Of a stretch of DNA of 64,000 nucleotides, positions 1 to 7,650 are shown one piece after another. This DNA comes from Rubrivivax sp. (GTDB lineage: Bacteria; Pseudomonadota; Gammaproteobacteria; Burkholderiales; Burkholderiaceae_C), in the NCBI GenBank assembly GCA_016719535.1, contig JADJYX010000041.1, forward strand, positions 248,001 to 312,000. Direction: 5' to 3'. The notes under the pieces were generated by a model. That model worked only from the letters and a program-made list of their open reading frames with translations. It had not been told where the DNA came from and did not search any database. Position numbers and translations under genes: made by a program. Position 1 is the stretch's first letter. Each line of letters opens with the position of its first letter.

Positions 1-410
1 CCGGCCTGCAATGCCCGTTGCCGATCGGCCAGGGGTGGCGCTGGACGCTGGACCTGCGTGCGGCGCGCGACCGACCGCAATCGCCGGACCGCCCGGGCGG
101 GCTGCAGCGCAGCAACGGTGCAGGGTTGCGGCTGGCCGGCGCCGTGTGGCGCGATGCCCTGCTCGAGCTGGGTCTGCGCAGCGGCACCGCTCGCGACGCG
201 CTGGGCTACAGCCCGTTGCTTGACGACAACGCACCGCGTCGATTGGCCCTGCACCAGCTGTCGATGGAAATGGCCGTGCCCTTGCACCGCGCCGACGGCC
301 AGCGGCTGGAAGCGGTCTTGAAGTGGCAGGCGGCCTATCAGTCCAGCAACCTGCCGCTGTTTCGCTACCGGGCCAACAGCACCTACGGCGGCGTGCGCTG
401 GTTTTGGTGA
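1..410 (+). CDS. C-terminal end of an outer-membrane beta-barrel-like protein (partial)
   Basis: The reading frame is already open at the window edge and ends at a TGA at 408-410, so only about the last 135 residues are visible. They alternate charged and aromatic residues as in outer-membrane strands and finish with the aromatic tail GVRWFW, typical of barrel C-termini recognised by the BAM complex. No catalytic motif is visible. It may be the barrel part of a TPR-containing surface protein, but that is a guess. A 357-base gap separates it from the S-layer-like gene. Confidence 0.45.
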   Translation, partial: GLQCPLPIGQGWRWTLDLRAARDRPQSPDRPGGLQRSNGAGLRLAGAVWRDALLELGLRSGTARDALGYSPLLDDNAPRRLALHQLSMEMAVPLHRADGQRLEAVLKWQAAYQSSNLPLFRYRANSTYGGVRWFW

Positions 411-426
411 TCTGGTGAACGTGCAT

Positions 427-442
427 GTTGCGTTTGCGCAAC
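427..442. promoter_or_regulatory. Inverted repeat GTTGC-N6-GCAAC upstream of the S-layer-like gene
   Basis: The arms GTTGCG and CGCAAC are perfect complements around a TTTG centre. The repeat lies 17 bases after the stop of the preceding gene and about 325 bases before the S-layer-like start. The same GTTGC-N6-GCAAC pattern recurs at 22767-22782 in another promoter gap, so it could be an operator. It has no T-run, so a terminator is unlikely. Confidence 0.3.
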
Positions 443-571
443 TTCCATGCGGTCTTGCGTGGATGTTTGCGGCATGCGACCGGGCGGCCCCCCACGAACC
501 GGGTGCCATAATGCCCAGGCAGAGTGCAGACCTGTGCGGGTGGGAGGCCCGTCGATGAGTTCGGCCAACCA

Positions 572-587
572 TGTGATGGTCATCACA
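572..587. promoter_or_regulatory. CRP/FNR-family consensus-type site TGTGA-N6-TCACA
   Basis: Bases 572-587 read TGTGA, six bases, TCACA, a perfect match to the CRP half-site consensus. The dyad extends to 571-588 (ATGTGATG and CATCACAT around GT). It lies about 180 bases upstream of the S-layer-like start in a 357-base promoter gap. Regulation by a CRP/Vfr/FNR-type protein is inferred; no convincing -35/-10 pair could be placed. Confidence 0.5.
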
Positions 588-716
588 TCCACAACACCCA
601 CGTGCACACACACTCGCACCGCATGATCGAATCGAGTCCTTCATTTGATTCAGAGCCAGCCCCTCCGGGCCGGGCCCTGAGGCGAGTGTGAGCAAGACCA
701 GGTCAGTCACTCTCGG

Positions 717-732
717 TTTCTTTGCAAAGAAA
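717..732. promoter_or_regulatory. Perfect 16-bp palindrome in the S-layer-like leader
   Basis: TTTCTTTGCAAAGAAA is a perfect palindrome ending 35 bases before the ATG at 768. It probably lies in the 5' untranslated region, upstream of the AGGAG ribosome site at 755-759. It could be an operator or a leader hairpin affecting mRNA stability or translation. The function is unknown. Confidence 0.4.
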
Positions 733-767
733 TCACTTCCGTCTGGAACCAACTAGGAGTTCTCTAA

Positions 768-3700
768 ATGGCATTTAACAACACCGTTGTTGCTCGTGCT
801 GCCGCATCGATCTGGGGCCTGAAGCTCGGCTTCGTGACGATGCAGGCTGCGCTGGCACAGGCCAATGTCGCAACCGGCGGCGTCAATTCCGTCATCAATT
901 CGGCCTTCAACGACAGCTTCGGTCGCGTCAGCAATGCCGATGTGGCTGCCAATGTCGTCGCCAACCTCGGCTTGACGGGCGCTGCTGCCACCGAAGGTAC
1001 CGACTACCTCGTCGCCCAGATGGCCTCGGTGCCGGCGGCTGAGCGTGGTGCGAAGATTTCCGAAGTCATCGCCCTGTTCTCGGGCCTGAGCGCTGACCCG
1101 GTCTACGGTGCCGCCGCTTCGGCTTTCAACACCAAGGTTGCCGCCGCCAACGCCTATTCGAGCACCGCCGGTACACAAGACGCGCCGCTGGGCTTCCTGC
1201 CGTCTGCTGGCAGCTTCTTCCTGACCCTGGGTCAGGACAACATGACCGGCACCCCGGGCGCTGACGAGTTCAACGCCTACATCTTCGACAACAACAACTC
1301 GCTGCAGAGTGCAGACCGCGTCGACGGCGGCGCTGGCGACGACACGCTGTTTGCCGACATGGGTTCGTCGCAGGCCTTCGCGGTCACGCCGATCACCACG
1401 GGTGTCGAAAACATCGTCATTCGCGCCCAGTCCGATACCGTCAACCAGGGCGGCCAGAACAATCCTGGCAACACCCCCCGCGTGACGATCGACGCCGAGC
1501 GCATCAACGGCGCCGACCGCTTCGAATCGAATAACAGCCGTTCCGACGTCATCATCGAAGACGTCCGCATCCTGCCGTCGCAGATCACCAAGGACATCAC
1601 CGTCGCCTGGGTGGAAAGCGATCCGGGCCATGTCGACTACGGCGTCTATTTCGACCAGTATTCGCTGCGCAACCAGACCAGCGCCTCGTCCTCGATCAAC
1701 CTGCAGATCATGGACACCGGCGCCGCCGCCCGCGGCGAAGCCCCGCTGAAGGACAGCAACTACCGCGCCTTCACCTTCACCGTCACGCCCCCCGGACAAG
1801 CCGCGCGTGTCGTGACGCTGGGTTCCGACGCCATCCAGGCTGCCCAGACTTACGCGGAACTGCGCACCGCCTTCCAGGCCGAGCTGGACCGTGAATTCGG
1901 CGCCGGTGTCGCCACCGCCGCGCTGGGTGCCAACTTCACCGTCGTCGACCCGCTGTCGTCGACCCTGGTGACCGGCCAGACCGTGGTGCTGACGACGCAG
2001 TCGGCCACGGTGTTCTCCACCCCGGTCGGCTCTGGCTGGCTGGCTGATGGCACCGCGCCCCCCGCTTCGAACTTCTACACCAACTTCACCACTGGCCAGA
2101 CGCAATCGGCCGACTTGGTGACCGTTCAGGTGCTGCTCGACGACGTCGGCCGCGGCTCCACCGGCGGCGACCTGGTCATCGGTGGTTTGTCGACCGGTGT
2201 CACCTCCTCCTCGCTGGGCGTGCAGCGCTTCGAAGTCGAAGTGCGCGACAACAGCAAGCTGGAGTCGATGAAGTCGACGAACAACACGCTGCGTGAAGTC
2301 GTGATCGTCAATGGCGAGACGAGCAACAGCGGCTATGCCTACGTTCCGACCGTCACCGATGCCGGCACGCTCACGGTCAACGGCAATTCGGGTGCCAATG
2401 GCGCCTATGTCGGAGGTACCGGGGCACAAGCCGTTGGCAACGTCGACGCACAGGTCGGCAACAACACGCCGCTGCCGAACTCCGGTGCGGCCACCAACTT
2501 CGGCTTCACCGACGTTCGCCTGATCGACGGTTCGGCAATGAAGGGTCAGCTGGCCTTCACGGCCGAGGTGACCAGCGCGTCGATCGCCAAGTACCTGAAC
2601 CTGCGCGACATCCAGGCCCTGCCGGCCGGTGACAACGTGCACTTCACGTACAACGGTGGCGCTGCCGCCGACACGTTCTTCGTGTCGCTGGCCAGCGACG
2701 CGGTCGCCAGCCGCAACACCATCAATCCGGGCCGTGAAGACTTCACCTTCACGCTCGATGGTGGCGCCGGCAACGACAACCTGGTGGTGCGGATCGCTCC
2801 CGGTGCGCTGACAGGCCAGTCGCAAGCCTGGTATGCCAACCAGAAGCTCAATGCCAACGTCACCCTCAACGGCGGCGAAGGCAACGACACCATCCGCAAG
2901 CTGGGCGCCGGCGACGCGAAGATCAATGGCGGCGCTGGTGCCGACACGGTCTACGCCGACAACACGGGCGCTCAGGCCCTCAATGTCGGAACCGCCAACA
3001 TGGCGGGTGCCGTCTATGCGGCCGCGGAAGCAGCCGAACTGGCACGCGTTCTGGCCATCGCCAACCAGTCCAACACCACCAACGACGGCGGTAACCTCGC
3101 CTTCAACCCGCTGGGTCAACCGGCGACCACCGTTGCCACCCTCGACGCGCTGAACCTGTTCACCCCGGTCAGCTTCACCGATCCGCTCAACCCGGCAGTG
3201 ATCAACCCCTTGGTGCCGGCGCGCGCCGCCGTTCAAGCGCAGATCGATGCCGCCTATGCGGCCGGCGCGCTGACGGCGCAGCAGGCACTGGCGCTCTACG
3301 TGGCCTACAACACGTCGACCGCCACCGTGATCACGCCCGCCGCAGCCATCACCAACCCGCTCACCGCCCCGGCGTTGACGGGTGCTGTGCCGGTGGCCGG
3401 TGCGTTCACCGCGGCGGACTACGCTGCTGGTAACGCCTTGCTGGCGACCTACATCGCCGAGGCCGAAGCGGCCCTGGCGACGGCCGTGGGTGTCGACAAT
3501 GCGCTGGCTGCCGAACTGGCTCAGCTGAACGCAACGCAAGCGGCGCTGGTCAACGCCACCCTCGCGGTCAACGGCGTGCCCGGTACCGAAGCAGGTAGCG
3601 TCAACGGTACGGCGACGATTCTGGCCGGCATGTCCGCGCTGCGGTCGTCGCTGGTCGTCGGCGCCACCGACGCGCAGGTCGTGACTGCCATCACGACTGC

Positions 3701-5477
3701 GGTGCAGAACTTCTCGATCACCGGCGCGCAGGGTCTGGCGCTGTACAACGCGGCCATTGGTGGTGGTCTGGGCACCATCGACGCGAACGAGTTCTTCAAC
3801 ATCCAGGTGATCCTGGAGCCCCTGTACGCTGCTGCGACGGCTGCCAATACCGCTGCCAACGCCGCGTTGACGGCTGCCACCACGGCGAACAACACCGCCG
3901 CGGCGCTGGCGGCTGGCTTCGCCGGTGCAGAGCCTGTCAATGCTGCGGGTGCGGTGGTTGCAAACGACGCCGTGGGCTCCGTGGAGGCTGCTGCTGCTGC
4001 TGCTGCTGCCTCTGCCGCGCTGACAGCCTTCAACAACGCCACGCTGACGCCTCTGACCACGGTTCAGACCGGTTTGGCCAACCTGAAGTCGGCGCTCGCA
4101 GTCGGCCTGTCCGACCTGAACTTCAGCCTGGCTACGGCCGCTGCGGTGGCGGCCGGCACCATCCTGCCGGCTGACAAGGTCGCGATCGACGCTGCAGGTT
4201 TCGGCGGTGTGGTGACTCAGGCGGGTGTCGTCGATGCCCTCGAGAAGCAGAACCTCGATGTCCTGATCACGGCTCTGCAGCAGGCGAACGACCTTGCCGT
4301 CGACGCCGCTCTGTCGCAGCAAGCCGTACTGGCAGCTGCGGTTACGGCCACCGCCTTCGCTTCGGCGCAAGCGGGTGCTGCAGCGGCTGGTGCTCCGGTG
4401 AATGATGCGGCTGCGACGACGTCGCGGGGCGTCTATGTCGTCAACACGGCCAACCAGAAGGCCGAATCGGCGACGGGTTATGTCAACGCCGAGAACGACG
4501 AGCGGAACATCTCTGATCTGAAGTCGGACGCGAACAACTCGTACAACCTGTTCAGCTCGACCGTCTCGGTGACCTTCAAGGGCATCGTCGCGACGGCCAA
4601 CGTGCCGAACACCGGCTACAAGACCAGCGACCTGCAGGTCAACCAGGGCATCAAGGACGCCATCAACAACAACCCGGTGCTGAGCAAGCTCCTGGCTGCG
4701 ACCGATGGTCCCGGCAATACCCTGGTGATCACCTCGCTGATCGACGGCCAGCTGACGCTGGACAACCTGGCCATCGAACTGAAGCTGCCGCTGGTCACCA
4801 CGCTGTCGACGGCCGACGTTGCTGCGGCTGCACCGGTCTATGGCCTGGCTGCCGGTGCCACTGCCGCCGACGTCCTGGCTGCGATGGTGACCGCGAAGGC
4901 CGCATTCGATACCAAGGGCGACTATGTCGACCAGTGGGCCGAGAGTGGTGCGTTCGCCGGCAACGCCAACGTCCGCGGCGCCGCCAGCACTTCGACGAGC
5001 GACAACACCATCAATGCCGGTACCGGCAATGACGTCATCGTCCTGGGCACCACGGTGGGCACGGATGCGATGCTGTCGAGCAACGACACGGTGGTGTTCA
5101 GCGCTGACTTCGGCAACGACACGGTTGTCTACTTCAAGGCCGGCGCGCTGGCCACGGGTGGCGACGTGCTGAACCTGTCGGCCCTGGGTGGCAACATCCT
5201 GAGCACGGCATTCAACGTCGACAAATCGGTCAACGTCGCCAACGAAGCGGTCGCAACCAACGGCACCGCAGCCCTGGTGGCGGCTCTGTATACCGACTCG
5301 GCCACCGCGCAGACGCACGTCTACGTCGCCGTCGACACCACCACCAACATCGGCAAGGTGTACCAGGTGGTGGACGCGGCCGGCACCGGCGCGGGCAGCG
5401 TTTCGGCCACCCTGGCCGGTACGATCGACCTCGCCGATACGCTGTGGGCTGACCTGACGGCCGTCAACTTCGGTTGA
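768..5477 (+). CDS. Large RTX/S-layer-like secreted protein
   Basis: This 1569-residue acidic protein has no Sec signal peptide and no cysteine that I can see, as expected for a type I secretion substrate. RTX-type glycine/aspartate nonapeptides occur near residues 160-197 (GGAGDDTLFAD), 665-731 (GGAGNDNLV, GGEGNDTI, GGAGADTV) and 1416-1427 (NAGTGNDVIVLG). Residues about 735-1220 form a very alanine-rich, helix-prone insert between beta-rich Ser/Thr/Asn/Gly segments. The last 60 or so residues probably hold the uncleaved secretion signal. An AGGAG site at 755-759 fits the ATG. The type I exporter genes lie just downstream. It is most likely an S-layer or abundant surface protein; a giant adhesin is the alternative. 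Confidence 0.85.
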   Translation: MAFNNTVVARAAASIWGLKLGFVTMQAALAQANVATGGVNSVINSAFNDSFGRVSNADVAANVVANLGLTGAAATEGTDYLVAQMASVPAAERGAKISEVIALFSGLSADPVYGAAASAFNTKVAAANAYSSTAGTQDAPLGFLPSAGSFFLTLGQDNMTGTPGADEFNAYIFDNNNSLQSADRVDGGAGDDTLFADMGSSQAFAVTPITTGVENIVIRAQSDTVNQGGQNNPGNTPRVTIDAERINGADRFESNNSRSDVIIEDVRILPSQITKDITVAWVESDPGHVDYGVYFDQYSLRNQTSASSSINLQIMDTGAAARGEAPLKDSNYRAFTFTVTPPGQAARVVTLGSDAIQAAQTYAELRTAFQAELDREFGAGVATAALGANFTVVDPLSSTLVTGQTVVLTTQSATVFSTPVGSGWLADGTAPPASNFYTNFTTGQTQSADLVTVQVLLDDVGRGSTGGDLVIGGLSTGVTSSSLGVQRFEVEVRDNSKLESMKSTNNTLREVVIVNGETSNSGYAYVPTVTDAGTLTVNGNSGANGAYVGGTGAQAVGNVDAQVGNNTPLPNSGAATNFGFTDVRLIDGSAMKGQLAFTAEVTSASIAKYLNLRDIQALPAGDNVHFTYNGGAAADTFFVSLASDAVASRNTINPGREDFTFTLDGGAGNDNLVVRIAPGALTGQSQAWYANQKLNANVTLNGGEGNDTIRKLGAGDAKINGGAGADTVYADNTGAQALNVGTANMAGAVYAAAEAAELARVLAIANQSNTTNDGGNLAFNPLGQPATTVATLDALNLFTPVSFTDPLNPAVINPLVPARAAVQAQIDAAYAAGALTAQQALALYVAYNTSTATVITPAAAITNPLTAPALTGAVPVAGAFTAADYAAGNALLATYIAEAEAALATAVGVDNALAAELAQLNATQAALVNATLAVNGVPGTEAGSVNGTATILAGMSALRSSLVVGATDAQVVTAITTAVQNFSITGAQGLALYNAAIGGGLGTIDANEFFNIQVILEPLYAAATAANTAANAALTAATTANNTAAALAAGFAGAEPVNAAGAVVANDAVGSVEAAAAAAAASAALTAFNNATLTPLTTVQTGLANLKSALAVGLSDLNFSLATAAAVAAGTILPADKVAIDAAGFGGVVTQAGVVDALEKQNLDVLITALQQANDLAVDAALSQQAVLAAAVTATAFASAQAGAAAAGAPVNDAAATTSRGVYVVNTANQKAESATGYVNAENDERNISDLKSDANNSYNLFSSTVSVTFKGIVATANVPNTGYKTSDLQVNQGIKDAINNNPVLSKLLAATDGPGNTLVITSLIDGQLTLDNLAIELKLPLVTTLSTADVAAAAPVYGLAAGATAADVLAAMVTAKAAFDTKGDYVDQWAESGAFAGNANVRGAASTSTSDNTINAGTGNDVIVLGTTVGTDAMLSSNDTVVFSADFGNDTVVYFKAGALATGGDVLNLSALGGNILSTAFNVDKSVNVANEAVATNGTAALVAALYTDSATAQTHVYVAVDTTTNIGKVYQVVDAAGTGAGSVSATLAGTIDLADTLWADLTAVNFG

Positions 5478-5542
5478 TCGCCACGGCAGGGCCCCGCTTC
5501 ACGGCGGGCGCCCGCCGAGGTCCGCAGGACCCCTCTCCAAGT

Positions 5543-5577
5543 GCCGCGCTGTCTGACAGCGCGGCCTTTTTTCTTTC
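5543..5577 (+). terminator. Rho-independent terminator after the S-layer-like gene
   Basis: A 10-bp GC-rich stem (GCCGCGCTGT pairing with ACAGCGCGGC) with a CTG loop is followed by a T-rich run. It begins about 65 bases after the stop codon. It should insulate the probably very highly expressed S-layer-like transcript from the lipoprotein and secretion genes. Confidence 0.88.
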
Positions 5578-5775
5578 AGGCCGCCAGGCACCGTCACCGC
5601 GCGGCAGCCGACCTGGGCCGATGTTGCCGACGGTGACAAGCGCGCGCCAGGGTCATTCGCAGCATGAACCACAATGTTCACTGGCGCTGCGGCGTGCGCA
5701 GGCCTTGACCCCGGTTCATCCGTACCCGCCGCAAGCGAAGCGGCATTTCCTTTTTGGCGATTCAGGAACAGTTCC

Positions 5776-6876
5776 ATGAAAAGAGTGATGGCCTTGGTTT
5801 GTGCAGCGGTGTTGTCCGGCTGCGGCGGCGACGGCGAAGGGCAGGCCGTCGATGCACTCGAATCGGCGGCGGCGGTGCCGCAGCGCATGCGCGCGCTGGC
5901 GGTCGTACCCGCCGCTGCCGACCCCATCCTCAACGCCGAACGGCTGATGGACCACGCCGAACAGCAGTACAAGGACCTGTTCCCCGCGCCCGAACCCACG
6001 CGCAGCCTTGACGGCTGGCGGTATCGGTACTACGCCCAGACCGGCATCTACCTGGCGGTCATCAACTGGCGTGTCTACGTGGTGGGCGGGCCCTTCGGCC
6101 CCGAAGCGCAAGACATGGGCGAGGTGTCGAGCTACATCAGCATCACGCCGCCGTCGAACCAGGCGCCCACGGTCAACCTGACCCTCGCCGCCGCCACGTC
6201 GCAGACGCCGGGCATCGTGCTGTCAGCCACCGCCACCGACAGCGACGGCACGGTGGCCAAGGTCGAATATTTCAACGGCAGCACCAAGCTGGGCGAGACC
6301 ACCGCAGCACCCCATACCCTTACCCTGAGCAACGTGGCTGCCGGCTTGTACGAGCTGACGGCGAAGGCCACCGACAACAGCGGCCTGTCCGCCTCGAGTG
6401 CCGTCAACTGGCTGCAGATCGCGTCCGGCGGCACCACGCCGCCGGTGTCGTCGACGACGCTGACGGTGGCTGCCCTGGCCAAATGCCCCACCGCCTACGG
6501 ATCGTCGGCTGCCAACAGCTACAGCTGCCTGGTCGGCGCCACGCCGCAGGGCACGCAAACCCCGGCGGTGCAGAAGAGCTGCGGCATGACGGTCAGCAGC
6601 GCCGGCGTGGTGACCGTGTCGACCGATGACCAGAACTACGCGATCTCGGTGCCCGACCTCAAGTCGACGGAAAGAAACTTCACGAAGACCGGCGCCGGCC
6701 TCAGTTTCGATTACGGCTCGACCACATCGTCTGCTTCGGCGCTGCGCATCAGGGCCCGCACCGAAGACAAGGTGCTGGGGCAGTTCTTCCAGCAGGGCGG
6801 CAATCTGATCATCGAGGTCAAACGCACCTCGCCCGCTGTCGACCTCGTCTGCACCATTCCGCTGGCCATGTCCTGA
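5776..6876 (+). CDS. Lipoprotein with a bacterial Ig-like domain
   Basis: The 366-residue protein begins with a short lipoprotein signal peptide ending in the lipobox LSGC (cysteine 16), so it should be lipid-anchored. Residues about 55-115 match a small domain common in betaproteobacterial surface proteins (a run such as NAERLMDHAE, then a WRVYVVGGPFG-type motif). Residues about 135-215 look like a bacterial Ig fold (ATATDSDGTVAKVEYF). The C-terminal 130 residues are unassigned. The start at 5776 is preferred because AGGAA lies 7 bases upstream and the signal peptide begins there. Its place between the S-layer-like protein and its exporter suggests a surface or anchoring role, which is inference. 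Confidence 0.7.
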   Translation: MKRVMALVCAAVLSGCGGDGEGQAVDALESAAAVPQRMRALAVVPAAADPILNAERLMDHAEQQYKDLFPAPEPTRSLDGWRYRYYAQTGIYLAVINWRVYVVGGPFGPEAQDMGEVSSYISITPPSNQAPTVNLTLAAATSQTPGIVLSATATDSDGTVAKVEYFNGSTKLGETTAAPHTLTLSNVAAGLYELTAKATDNSGLSASSAVNWLQIASGGTTPPVSSTTLTVAALAKCPTAYGSSAANSYSCLVGATPQGTQTPAVQKSCGMTVSSAGVVTVSTDDQNYAISVPDLKSTERNFTKTGAGLSFDYGSTTSSASALRIRARTEDKVLGQFFQQGGNLIIEVKRTSPAVDLVCTIPLAMS

Positions 6877-6969
6877 GCACAGCGGCTTTCCCGGGTGACC
6901 GCGCCGAAGAGCGCGGGGCCCGAGAAAAGCCAATGCCTGGTCGCGCGTAAAAAACTTCATATAGGAATG

Positions 6970-6978
6970 TGCTAAACT
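6970..6978 (+). promoter_or_regulatory. Candidate extended -10 promoter of the secretion operon
   Basis: TGC followed by TAAACT matches the extended -10 pattern TGnTAnnnT. Transcription would start around 6985, at the ATG itself, and no Shine-Dalgarno sequence sits at normal spacing, so the first gene may be read from a leaderless mRNA. No good -35 is visible. Confidence 0.4.
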
Positions 6979-6984
6979 GAGCGC

Positions 6985-7650
6985 ATGAAGCCCCAGGTCA
7001 TCCTGCGCATGGCCTTGAGCCCGGGGCAGACCGAACGCCTGCTCCAGCTGCAGCAGATGTTTGCCCAGGCCTGCAATCACCTCTCACCCATCGTGCAACA
7101 AACGCGCTGCTGGAACCGTGTCGCCCTGCACCACATGGCCTACCGCACCCTGCGCGAACGCTTCCCGGCACTGGGCTCGCAAATGGCGTGCAACGCGATC
7201 TATTCGGTCTCCAGGACCTGCCGCGCACTGTTCCAGAACCGCGAAAGTCCGTACGCCTTGCACAAGCTCGGCAGCGGCCCGTTGCCCAAGGTCTTGTTCC
7301 TGCCCCAATCACCCGTGTATTTCGACCGCCACACCCTGAGCCTGAAAGACGGCCGCGTCTCCCTATATACGCTGGACGGCCGCATCAAGTTCAACCTGAA
7401 GCTCGATGAACAGCAGGAAGCGCTGTTCCGCACGCATCGGCTGCGAGAGGTGGTGATGAGCGGGCAGGGCGCTGAACTGGCCTTGTCCTTCAACTTCAAC
7501 GACGCGGGCGCATCGCCGGGCCAGGAAGCCGCCGACGACGACACACTGGCGCCTGACATGCCCGAATACGTGATGGTCACCGACGAAGCGCAGCCCACCC
7601 AGACGCCAACACCCACCGCCCCGGTCCTGTCGACGAGGTTGCCGCAATGA
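6985..7650 (+). CDS. TnpB-like protein lacking the RuvC nuclease domain
   Basis: The 221 residues resemble the N-terminal half of IS605-family TnpB (OrfB). Features include an N-terminal strand and helix (ILRMALSPGQTERLLQL), ACNHLS, a helical part with MACNAIYSVSR, and the block DRHTLSLKDGRVSLYTLDGR, which corresponds to the TnpB segment ahead of RuvC. Homology stops about residue 170, where RuvC-I should begin. No catalytic Asp/Glu motifs or zinc ribbon follow, only a Pro/Thr/Asp-rich tail. The stop overlaps the next gene's ATG (ATGA), so it belongs to the secretion operon. No tnpA or element ends are visible. A domesticated RNA-binding protein is inferred; the family link is by eye. Confidence 0.6.
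   Translation: MKPQVILRMALSPGQTERLLQLQQMFAQACNHLSPIVQQTRCWNRVALHHMAYRTLRERFPALGSQMACNAIYSVSRTCRALFQNRESPYALHKLGSGPLPKVLFLPQSPVYFDRHTLSLKDGRVSLYTLDGRIKFNLKLDEQQEALFRTHRLREVVMSGQGAELALSFNFNDAGASPGQEAADDDTLAPDMPEYVMVTDEAQPTQTPTPTAPVLSTRLPQ

Noticed and set aside
753..5318. A 1521-codon open frame antisense to the S-layer-like gene
   Set aside because: It follows from codon bias in a GC-rich gene; its Arg/Gly/Val-rich product resembles no protein, and it has no ribosome site or start context.
6877..7650. An intact IS200/IS605 element around the TnpB-like gene
   Set aside because: No tnpA, no element ends, no RuvC domain, and the gene overlaps the next operon gene, so it is not a mobile unit now.
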